6,420 nucleotides of DNA from Planctomycetota bacterium (GTDB lineage: Bacteria; Planctomycetota; Planctomycetia; Planctomycetales; Planctomycetaceae). Shown here piece after piece: positions 1 through 6,240 of this stretch (within the stretch, counting starts at the first letter, position 1; each line of letters opens with the position of its first letter). A program made the position numbers and the translations under genes. The stretch spans positions 4,567-10,986 of the forward strand of contig JAADHY010000109.1 of assembly GCA_013151585.1 (NCBI GenBank), written 5' to 3'. The notes under the pieces were generated by a model. That model saw nothing but the letters and a program-made list of their open reading frames with translations, searched no databases and was not told the origin of the DNA.

Positions 1-2914
1 CCGCTTCTCGGCGGTCTGGCCGATACACGTACGGTTCCGGCGGAGGATCGGAGACCAGACCCAAAACAAAAGTCGCAATGGCTTCGATTTGCTGCTCGGT
101 GAACGCAAACTGCGGCATCCGCAGCCGTTCGTCGTACTTCTTGGTTTGAATCGCGAGATAATCGTAGCTGCGTGGCTCCCGCAGCTTCTGCCAGAGAAAC
201 CCGGCGCGCTGGTGGCGAATCAGGCTGTTGTAGAAAAAGGCCGCTCGCAGTTCGGTTTCTTCTTGTTCCTCTGTGGCGAAGCTGCCGGAGGCGGCTTGGG
301 CGATCGCTCTTTCGACCCGGCGACGCGTGCTCGTCCCATCGGGTTCGCCGTGAGCTTCCAGGTACCGTTCGATGTGGTTGAAGGCGAGCATCGTCACGTC
401 TTTGCGGCCCCAGTCGTGCAGGGCGACGCCGATCGGCCGAGCGGTCTCGAAGCCGGGAATGTCGTGACACCCAAAGCAGCCGTAGCGAGTGATCGTCTTG
501 CGTCCGACGTAATTGAGCTTCGCCTTGCGAGTGATCGGCCCGCTCAGCAATTCGATCTCATCGTCCGGAACCGCCGCAGTCGAAGCCACCGACGCGTCTC
601 CGGATCGGAGAAGCTCTTCAGCTCGTTTTCGCCCAATCGCTTTGCTGAGGTAAAGAAGAACCAATTGATCCAGGGCAGCGTCGTCGAGCGACACCGGCGG
701 GTAGTCACCGGGACCATCCTTGAGCAGATACGCGGCAATGTCCGCCGCCGGGTCTTGATAGGTCTCGCCCGTGCCTTCCGGTTCGAGGAACATGTGCGGC
801 ATGCGCGTGCCTAGATCATGCCGGCGCGGGTCGCGCAGCCACGTGTAAAGCCAGCGGAAGCCGTCTTCGCCCGGCTTCAGCTTCAGATGCACTTTGAAAA
901 GTCCGGGGGCGTAGTCGGGCGTCAACTCCGGAATTTCTTTGTGGCGGTGACAGGCCAAGCAGCCGCGCTGGCGCAGGGCGCGCTGTCCCCGTTGCACGTC
1001 GGGTTGAAACTGCGGCGCTCCGGCCCGCTTCGCCGCGTCACGAAAGTCGAGCAGCTCGGCCGGCTGAGATTTCGAAAGCAAGTACTCGACGATCGCAGCA
1101 ATCTCAACCGAAGCAAAACGGCCACCCGTTACGTCCCGCTGGTTGATCAGACCGAAGAAATGCGGCATCCGGGTTCGCTTCCGGAACCGCCGCGGCTCTT
1201 GCAGCCAGTAAGCCATCCACTCGGCGGTGGCCTTTTGAGCGATTCGGCGCAAGGACGGACCAACCTTGGCCATCGTGCCAGCAGCACGTTGATCGCGCAA
1301 GGCGTCGACGAGCGGGCGGAACTGAGGAGAAGACCACCAGCGTGCCATCGAGGACTGCTTGGCGGAATGCGTCGATGGGTTCTCTGCACTATCGGCTTGC
1401 TGCTCGCGAACGAGCTCACGAACCCGGCGGCGCGCTTCGGCGGATTCATCCGGGCGGTCCACGATTTGGCGAAGCAGCGCTTGCAGTTCCGTCGTCGCCG
1501 TTTTCATCCCTCCATCGGGCGAGCCCTCCCCGTCGCTGCCGTCCGCCGAAGCGATCAGTGCGAGCAACTGCAGAGCCACCGCTTGATAGTTCGGTTTCAG
1601 GCGCAAATCCGGTCCGATCGGCCGCCCGTCTTGAAAGCCTGAGATAGGGTGACAGCCAAAGCAGCCATAAGTCCGAACGAGCTGCCAACCCTCGTAAACC
1701 TTCGGAGCAGTCCTTCTGTACCGACTGCTTTCGCCCAACTCGATCACCGAGTGGTGACACTTCAAGCAAGCGGCTTCTCGCAGCCGTTTCGGCAACATGG
1801 GATACTCCCAAAACCGATTAGGCCGCCAGCCGTGCTGTTCCGCCCATCGACGCGCCGTCAGCGGATCGTTCGGGGTATGCTGCGTATTGGGGAAGGTGGC
1901 TGCCGAACCCTGCCCTTCGTGACAGACGGTGCAACCGAACCGCGAACGCGGGTGAGGGCTGTGCTCGGCCACGTATAGGTCTAAACGCGGATGAGTCGCG
2001 TAGGGATGCGGATACTCGCCGCGAGCCACCCACGTTTTCGGATCCGACGTCCCTGGGCGCCCCAAGGGGAACATGGGCTTCCCTCCGGGACCAACCCGGT
2101 CGATTCCGAGGTGACACGTTCGGCATCGGTCAAATCGGGCAGTTTCGGCCATTCCCAGACGGATGGGCAGATCGGGAAGCCAGTCGTTCACGATTTTTCG
2201 AGGCGAGTTAAAAGCATCGAAAAGGGGACTCTGCAGCAACTTGCGTTTGAAGGTCGCCAAGCCGCTCTCCGGCTGAATCTGAATCAGGCTGCGTTCAAGC
2301 CGATCCACTTCGCCCGTCAGCTTGCGAAGTTGCTTTTCCAGTCGCCCCATCGCTTCGGTCGCCGCTTGCAACTCCCGTTGGGTCTTCGCAAGAGACGCTT
2401 TTTTCTCTTCCAGTTCGTTTTCCAGGCGTTCGACTTCCTGCTGTTGCCGCCGGAATCTTTCCAGCAGCGCACGCGTCTGCGGATCGGGTCGGCCATCCCG
2501 AACAGCCAAATCCCAATCAGCGCGACAGACGTCCCGAATCGACCGCGCGGCGCGGACCCGAGCTTCCAGCAATTCGACCGTCGATTCGAGCTGTCGCACA
2601 CGGCTTGCCAGTTCGGAGACGCGCCCGCGGCCTCTGGTGATCTCGTCTCGCGCCGTTTGCAAGCGTTGCTTGAGCTCGGCAACACGAGCGTCATACGCTT
2701 GCTCGCTGCCGGCAAGTCGTCGTTTGGCTGCCGCCAACTCGTCACGCAAGCGTTGCGATTCGATCAGGTCCATCGTCGCCTGATGATCGCGCCAGTCGGC
2801 GGCGTGATCGTCGGCGATCATCCACACCGTCGCGATCAACAGCGCCGCCGAGGCAACGGCGAAAGCGACGTGCAACTTTTTCAGATCGTAAAAGTAGTGG
2901 TCACTGGCTGGCAT
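1..2914 (-). CDS. Membrane-anchored coiled-coil hexahaem (or larger) cytochrome c, 3' end outside window
   Basis: Probable electron acceptor of the bc complex, replacing cytochrome c1. The frame runs without a stop from ATG 2914 to the window edge (at least 971 codons); an in-frame TGA lies five codons upstream, so the start is the ATG or a TTG two codons earlier. Residues 1-13 are polar, about 14-33 form a hydrophobic anchor, and about 50-215 are mostly heptad-rich coiled coil broken near 124-148. Six CXXCH haem-c sites start at C264, C328, C383, C418, C652 and C813. RMP motifs with candidate distal Met ligands M583, M705 and M933 follow the last three, suggesting a three-haem block plus three His/Met cytochrome modules. 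The modules at C418 and C813 share YGCFGCHxIxGFxxxRPIG. The uncleaved-looking anchor suggests haem domains on the outer side of the cytoplasmic membrane. It starts 45 nt after the subunit IV-like gene, in the same operon. Resembles large planctomycete cytochrome c proteins; exact role inferred. Confidence 0.93.
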   Translation of the reverse strand, partial: MPASDHYFYDLKKLHVAFAVASAALLIATVWMIADDHAADWRDHQATMDLIESQRLRDELAAAKRRLAGSEQAYDARVAELKQRLQTARDEITRGRGRVSELASRVRQLESTVELLEARVRAARSIRDVCRADWDLAVRDGRPDPQTRALLERFRRQQQEVERLENELEEKKASLAKTQRELQAATEAMGRLEKQLRKLTGEVDRLERSLIQIQPESGLATFKRKLLQSPLFDAFNSPRKIVNDWLPDLPIRLGMAETARFDRCRTCHLGIDRVGPGGKPMFPLGRPGTSDPKTWVARGEYPHPYATHPRLDLYVAEHSPHPRSRFGCTVCHEGQGSAATFPNTQHTPNDPLTARRWAEQHGWRPNRFWEYPMLPKRLREAACLKCHHSVIELGESSRYRRTAPKVYEGWQLVRTYGCFGCHPISGFQDGRPIGPDLRLKPNYQAVALQLLALIASADGSDGEGSPDGGMKTATTELQALLRQIVDRPDESAEARRRVRELVREQQADSAENPSTHSAKQSSMARWWSSPQFRPLVDALRDQRAAGTMAKVGPSLRRIAQKATAEWMAYWLQEPRRFRKRTRMPHFFGLINQRDVTGGRFASVEIAAIVEYLLSKSQPAELLDFRDAAKRAGAPQFQPDVQRGQRALRQRGCLACHRHKEIPELTPDYAPGLFKVHLKLKPGEDGFRWLYTWLRDPRRHDLGTRMPHMFLEPEGTGETYQDPAADIAAYLLKDGPGDYPPVSLDDAALDQLVLLYLSKAIGRKRAEELLRSGDASVASTAAVPDDEIELLSGPITRKAKLNYVGRKTITRYGCFGCHDIPGFETARPIGVALHDWGRKDVTMLAFNHIERYLEAHGEPDGTSTRRRVERAIAQAASGSFATEEQEETELRAAFFYNSLIRHQRAGFLWQKLREPRSYDYLAIQTKKYDERLRMPQFAFTEQQIEAIATFVLGLVSDPPPEPYVYRPDRREA

Positions 2915-2959
2915 CAGTTCCAAAGATCACCCGGGCCGACTCAACCCAGGATTTGTTAC

Positions 2960-4360
2960 TCAGATGTTGAAGAACCATTCTGGGATCGCAACGATGTACT
3001 TCAAATTGAATGCCCATCGCAGAATCATCTTGATGGGCAACAAGGCCATTAACAACAGCAGCACGATAAAGACGACATACCGCACAAAGCCCATCCGCAG
3101 ATAGAAGGTGCGAAAAACGGTCGCAGCCAGGATCGGAGGCAGAAGCCCGAAGTAAAGAAACAGTAGGACAATCCCCGGTGCCTCTCGCGCCAGAATGTAA
3201 CCCAATCGGGCTGCCGTGGATGCCTCCGGTGGTGCCTGCGGAAGCGGTCCGGCCCAGGGAAGCCAGTCGGGCGAATGCAGATAGAAGTACTCGGATAGGT
3301 TCACGTTATCGAGCACTTCCAGTTTGTGGACGTCCCAGCGTTCATAGATGCCGAAAAAGTTCCAGTTCGGTCCGCGCAGGAACGTCCCCAGCCCGATCAT
3401 CGACACCCACAAGACGACAAACCCGAACATGAACATCACCACGGCGAACTTGCGCTGCTGGAACGTGTAGTAGCCGTTCCCTTTTTGATTGAAGTCCAGG
3501 TAGGGGATCGCCATTAGCCCCACAATGATCAAGGCGGGAAAGACCACGCCCGCCAACCACGGATCGAAATAGACCAGCAGCTCTTGCAGCCCGAGGAAAT
3601 ACCAGGGCGCCTTGGACGGGTTCGGAGTGCGCACCGGTGAAGCGGGCTCTTCCAACGGGGCCTTTAGCGCGATTCCCCAAACAATGAGCAGCGCGGTCAG
3701 AGCCACCATACAAATCAGCTCGATGTAGACCAGGTCCGGCCACACCAGCACCTCGTCGTTGTTCTCTTGCTCGCGGAGTGGCCGGCCCTCGGCCAACCGG
3801 CGATCGTTGTCGGTCGCGCGGTGAAAGTACAGCCACGTAAAGAAACCGACGAGGAACAGCATCCCCACAATCGGCACGTTGTCCGGCTTGCCGACGATCT
3901 GGCGGAAATCCCAATCAGTCAAACTCAGGCCGAGAAATACCAGAGCTGCGTTCAGCGCACACCAGCCAACCGTGGGCTTCGCGACCCAGGCCGGAAAGCA
4001 AACGGGCACACCAAACGCAGCAATCCACAATACGAAATAAGCCACCGGGTTGCTCAGCAACTCATCGACTGTGTCCTTAAAGGCCTCCGGCAGCCGAAAC
4101 CAAAATTCCGACGGTCGCCCCGCCATGGCAAAATGGAGAGCTGCGATGGCTAGCAGCAGCACCGCGTAAAATCCCCAGAACAGCACAGACCGCACAGATG
4201 ACCGACGGCGTGCCGAGTCTTCGGCGGCGCCGCTGGCGCCACAAGCACGATAGCGCCAGCGAAGGAAGGCCCAGCCTGTGTTCATCAGGAACACGGCCAG
4301 CCAGAACCATCCCAGTCCCCAGATGACAGGCGTCGTCAAATCAGGATGCGGGTCGATCAT
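2960..4360 (-). CDS. Cytochrome b C-terminal (subunit IV-like) protein, extended, about ten membrane segments
   Basis: Supplies part of the quinol-oxidising Qo site of the bc complex in the cytoplasmic membrane. With the ATG at 4360 it has 466 residues, against about 160 for cyanobacterial subunit IV. About five hydrophobic segments (near residues 11-32, 57-80, 106-127, 132-150, 163-180) precede the recognisable core: a segment at 210-233, the Qo-loop motif APWYFLGLQE at 251-260, and segments at 268-288, 305-328, 395-417 and 427-447. Ala-Pro occupies the Pro-Glu positions of the usual PEWY. No haem-ligand His pairs are expected here, since the b haems sit in the N-terminal subunit. The protein ends in PEWFFNI after the last membrane segment. 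I chose ATG 4360 because AGAGGA lies 10 nt upstream and the hydrophobic part begins soon after. An in-frame GTG at 4429 (489 residues, acidic N-terminal tail) and a TTG at 4402 remain possible. Lies between cytochrome b and the multihaem cytochrome. Confidence 0.92.
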   Translation of the reverse strand: MIDPHPDLTTPVIWGLGWFWLAVFLMNTGWAFLRWRYRACGASGAAEDSARRRSSVRSVLFWGFYAVLLLAIAALHFAMAGRPSEFWFRLPEAFKDTVDELLSNPVAYFVLWIAAFGVPVCFPAWVAKPTVGWCALNAALVFLGLSLTDWDFRQIVGKPDNVPIVGMLFLVGFFTWLYFHRATDNDRRLAEGRPLREQENNDEVLVWPDLVYIELICMVALTALLIVWGIALKAPLEEPASPVRTPNPSKAPWYFLGLQELLVYFDPWLAGVVFPALIIVGLMAIPYLDFNQKGNGYYTFQQRKFAVVMFMFGFVVLWVSMIGLGTFLRGPNWNFFGIYERWDVHKLEVLDNVNLSEYFYLHSPDWLPWAGPLPQAPPEASTAARLGYILAREAPGIVLLFLYFGLLPPILAATVFRTFYLRMGFVRYVVFIVLLLLMALLPIKMILRWAFNLKYIVAIPEWFFNI

Positions 4361-4488
4361 GGCCGGAGCGTCCTCTGCCTTTTCTTCATGCGAATCTCCC
4401 AATCCATCGCTGCCTCTTGACCCGAACACCGTCTGCTGCGTCCGGCGACCGGTGGCATTTCATCCGCTCGCGAGCATCTCGGGCTTTG
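4361..4488 (-). other. Spacer or alternative N-terminal extension before the subunit IV-like gene
   Basis: This stretch between the cytochrome b stop and the preferred ATG is non-coding if the ATG at 4360 is used. From 4429 it could instead encode 23 extra residues of the subunit IV-like protein through a GTG start (MFGSRGSDGLGDSHEEKAED and so on), a hydrophilic acidic tail. I see no Shine-Dalgarno-like sequence before that GTG. An in-frame TGA a few codons further upstream limits how long the extension can be. No terminator is visible, so read-through transcription is expected. Confidence 0.5.
4371..4376 (-). promoter_or_regulatory. Ribosome binding site supporting the ATG at 4360
   Basis: On the minus strand AGAGGA lies 10 nt before ATG 4360. 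It is the main reason to prefer this start to the upstream GTG at 4429, which lacks a purine-rich site. Planctomycetes often use weak or absent Shine-Dalgarno sequences, so this is only moderate support. Confidence 0.45.
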
Positions 4489-5262
4489 TCACAACGGCTG
4501 GCTAATCCCACCATCTTTTCGTACTCTCCAAAAATGCACGCCCATCAAGAATGCGGCGATCAGCGGAATCCCGACACAATGCAGAATGTAAAAGCGGTTC
4601 AGCGTTTCTTCTCCGACCGATCGGGCTCCCAACAGAACAAACCGCGCGTCGCTGGTGCTGGTGATCAGATCAAAACCGCCAACGTTCAAGAGCTGAAACC
4701 CCGGGCCTTCGTGACCGAGAAATGGGGTGGCCCGGGCCATGTTCGATCCGACCGTGATTGCCCAGATCGCCAACTGGTCCCACGGAAGCAGGTAGCCGGT
4801 AAAGGAAAGCAGAAACGTCAGAACCAGCAACAGCACCCCTATGACCCAATTGAACTCTCGGGGCGGTTTGTAGCTTCCGGTCAAAAACACCCGGTACATG
4901 TGCAGCATGACCGTGATGACCATCGCATGGCCGGCCCAGCGGTGGATTTCGCGCAAAATGCCAAAGCTGACGGCGTCGCGCAGAGCCAGCATGTCCTGGT
5001 AGGCCCATTCCAACGTCGGCCGGTAGTAGAACATCAGCAGGACGCCGGTGATCGTCTCCACGATGAAAAGGAAAAACGTGATCCCGCCCATGCACCATGT
5101 GTACGACAGAGCGATCGCCTGTTGCTTGATCGTGACCGGGTGCAGGTGCAGGATCAAATTCGTGAGGATGACCACGGCGCGGTTGCGCCGGTCCTTGGGC
5201 GCCGGATGACGGAAAACGCTCCGCCACACCTGCGAGTTCCGGATGTAGTCCCTCAACGACAT
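4489..5262 (-). CDS. petB: Cytochrome b, b6-like N-terminal subunit of a Rieske/cytochrome b complex
   Basis: Membrane subunit that carries haems bL and bH and moves electrons across the membrane during quinol oxidation. At 257 residues it is a split, b6-type protein with four main membrane helices (about 52-80, 108-128, 138-160, 224-246) and an amphipathic N-terminus. Helix B has REIH at 104-107 and H121 (spacing 14), and helix D has H228 and H243 (spacing 15, 14 residues between, as in b6). Other b6-like landmarks are CMGGIT at 57-62, FYYRPT at 78-83, YLLPWDQ at 157-163 and the C-terminal RKDGGISQPL. C57 aligns with the b6 cysteine that binds haem ci. The loop between helices C and D (about 176-218) is roughly 19 residues longer than in chloroplast b6. 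ATG 5262 has GAGGAT nine nt upstream. The C-terminal half of cytochrome b is the next gene. Family call is firm; the petB symbol reflects b6-type features rather than proven orthology. Confidence 0.97.
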   Translation of the reverse strand: MSLRDYIRNSQVWRSVFRHPAPKDRRNRAVVILTNLILHLHPVTIKQQAIALSYTWCMGGITFFLFIVETITGVLLMFYYRPTLEWAYQDMLALRDAVSFGILREIHRWAGHAMVITVMLHMYRVFLTGSYKPPREFNWVIGVLLLVLTFLLSFTGYLLPWDQLAIWAITVGSNMARATPFLGHEGPGFQLLNVGGFDLITSTSDARFVLLGARSVGEETLNRFYILHCVGIPLIAAFLMGVHFWRVRKDGGISQPL

Positions 5263-5271
5263 GATTTCACG

Positions 5272-5277
5272 ATCCTC
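5272..5277 (-). promoter_or_regulatory. Ribosome binding site of the cytochrome b gene
   Basis: GAGGAT on the minus strand lies nine nt before ATG 5262, good Shine-Dalgarno placement. It begins only 2 nt after the 3' arm of a strong GC hairpin, so folding of that hairpin could affect ribosome access. Confidence 0.55.
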
Positions 5278-5279
5278 AC

Positions 5280-5302
5280 GGGGCGGCCGCTCCAGCCGCC
5301 CC
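5280..5302 (-). other. GC-rich hairpin directly before cytochrome b
   Basis: A perfect inverted repeat: GGGGCGGC at 5280-5287 and GCCGCCCC at 5295-5302 (plus strand) enclose a 7-nt loop. In the minus-strand transcript it forms an 8-bp, nearly all-GC stem ending 17 nt before the cytochrome b ATG. No U-tract follows, so it is not a standard intrinsic terminator. It could be a transcript-stabilising or processing element, or a translational control element. The structure is seen; the role is inferred. Confidence 0.55.
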
Positions 5303-5494
5303 GCCGAGTCCTATTTGTCCTGTAATCAGCGTTTTGGAGGTCTCGCCGTTTTCGGAAAGGATTCCGCCGCCGATTGGCGCCGGCCTGAGGGCTGGCCCAA
5401 TCGACCATCGGAAAGTAACACCCGAGAGGGGGAAGGAGGTCCGATGCGGTCCTCGAGGCCATTCCGATGGCAGTTTCCGTCTCGACGGGGGCGG

Positions 5495-5525
5495 GGACCG
5501 CGTCCGAACCCAGTCGGGTCGGTCC
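5495..5525 (-). other. Imperfect GC hairpin shortly after the Rieske gene
   Basis: GGACCG (5495-5500) pairs with CGGTCC (5520-5525). Stacked on it, ACCC (5508-5511) pairs with GGGT (5516-5519) around a 4-nt loop, leaving a 7-nt bulge on one side. It begins about 45 nt after the Rieske stop on the minus strand. No U-run follows, so any terminator or attenuator role is uncertain; it may protect the upstream transcript 3' end. Confidence 0.35.
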
Positions 5526-5570
5526 GGGCCCCAATCAGGTCACGTCGGCACAATGGTCACTCGGGAGAGT

Positions 5571-6236
5571 CTACGCCACTGAACCGTCCACGTAGGACTC
5601 GGGCAAGTCCCATTGTCCCAACTCTTGCCTGAACCGTTTGTTCTTGTCAACTTCCAGGTTTCCGTCGGCAGCGAGTCGGATCGCACATCGCTCCAGTGGA
5701 CGGGGGGCCGGACCCTCGAAATTCACTCCGCTGACATAAAAGCCGGACCCATGACACGGACACTTGAACTTCTGCTCCATTTCTTGCCAAAGGGGCGTGC
5801 AGCCTAAATGAGTGCACTCGGCCACCAGCGCGTAGATCTCGTCGCGTCCTTTGTACGCGTCGGAATGGACGATCCAAATCCCATGGGAGCTTTTCCATTT
5901 GGCGGACACCGTGCCCGGCGGATAATCGCTCGGAGGTCCCACCTGGAACCGGCCCGGCGCCTCGACCAGCAAATTCGGAAACAAAAACCGAATCATCGCC
6001 AGCAGCGAGGCTCCGATCGTGACCGTGAAAAGCGTCCACCCCAACGCAAACGGCGTGGTCACCAGCGAAAGCAAGAATCCCCGCCGAGACCGGCGGCCAC
6101 TGTTGGGACGCCGGCCGAGTTCGTTCCGGACGCTGGCCGAAAAACCCGGGGAGACGGGCGAGGCGATTGGCCCCGACCGGCTCGGCGCCGCTTGGTCTGA
6201 GGCTTGGGGGGCAGTGGAATCCTCTTGGGAGGGCAT
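5571..6236 (-). CDS. Rieske 2Fe-2S iron-sulphur protein of the bc complex
   Basis: Takes the first electron from quinol at the Qo site and passes it to cytochrome c. It has 221 residues. Cluster ligands are in two loops: CTHLGC at 141-146 (C141, H143) and CPCHGSGF at 159-166 (C159, H162), with C146 and C161 placed for the loop disulphide. S164 keeps the hydrogen-bonding Ser, but the usual Tyr two residues later is F166. A hydrophobic anchor runs over about 54-88, preceded by SRRGFLL at 50-56, a good match to the twin-arginine pattern and consistent with Tat insertion of a folded cluster protein. Residues 1-49 are polar, rich in Pro, Ser and Arg, and longer than usual. ATG 6236 begins 4 nt after the upstream stop, with GAAGAA directly before it as a weak purine-rich site. 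The cytochrome b gene follows after 308 nt. Corresponds to petC/qcrA-type proteins; the family call is secure. Confidence 0.97.
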   Translation of the reverse strand: MPSQEDSTAPQASDQAAPSRSGPIASPVSPGFSASVRNELGRRPNSGRRSRRGFLLSLVTTPFALGWTLFTVTIGASLLAMIRFLFPNLLVEAPGRFQVGPPSDYPPGTVSAKWKSSHGIWIVHSDAYKGRDEIYALVAECTHLGCTPLWQEMEQKFKCPCHGSGFYVSGVNFEGPAPRPLERCAIRLAADGNLEVDKNKRFRQELGQWDLPESYVDGSVA

Positions 6237-6240
6237 TTCT

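Larger units (their letters stand above)
5263..5570. other. 308-nt intergenic region between the Rieske and cytochrome b genes
   Basis: The only long non-coding stretch inside the cluster; the other gaps are 4, 45 and about 128 nt or less. I see no convincing gene in it. Minus-strand reading frames that cross it (for example 5253-5534) give proline- and arginine-rich, unrecognisable proteins, and one runs into the cytochrome b start. It holds two GC-rich inverted repeats (5495-5525 and 5280-5302) and a weaker one with one mismatch (GCCGGCC 5379-5385 with GGCTGGC 5390-5396). I could not identify a sigma-70 type promoter with confidence. A second promoter or processing site for cytochrome b is plausible but unproven. 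Confidence 0.6.

Noticed and set aside
2963..2983. PEWFFNI at the C-terminus of the subunit IV-like protein as a displaced PEWY Qo motif
   Set aside because: It lies after the last membrane segment, far from the Qo loop, and the correct equivalent (APWYFLGLQE) is found at the expected place.
89..3052. Series of long plus-strand reading frames (89-814, 818-1642, 1649-1978, 1991-3052)
   Set aside because: They lie antisense to the multihaem cytochrome in the same codon register, which is typical of GC-rich DNA. Their translations show no domain, while the minus strand has six in-frame haem motifs.
4357..4458. 33-codon minus-strand reading frame whose TGA overlaps the ATG at 4360
   Set aside because: The overlap looks like translational coupling, but the product is Arg-rich with no sign of a real peptide, and the competing GTG-extended frame covers the same bases. 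Kept only as a remote possibility.
5280..5302. Intrinsic transcription terminator
   Set aside because: A strong GC stem is present but no U-tract follows on the minus strand, and none precedes on the plus side. It is also placed right before a ribosome binding site.
4417..5325. 302-codon plus-strand reading frame
   Set aside because: Antisense to cytochrome b, whose haem-ligand and b6 motifs are unmistakable. The plus-strand product is Gln-, Arg- and Asp-rich with no recognisable fold.
5253..5534. 93-codon minus-strand reading frame in the Rieske-cytochrome b gap
   Set aside because: Proline- and arginine-rich translation, no motif, and it overlaps the cytochrome b start in another frame. 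Treated as chance.
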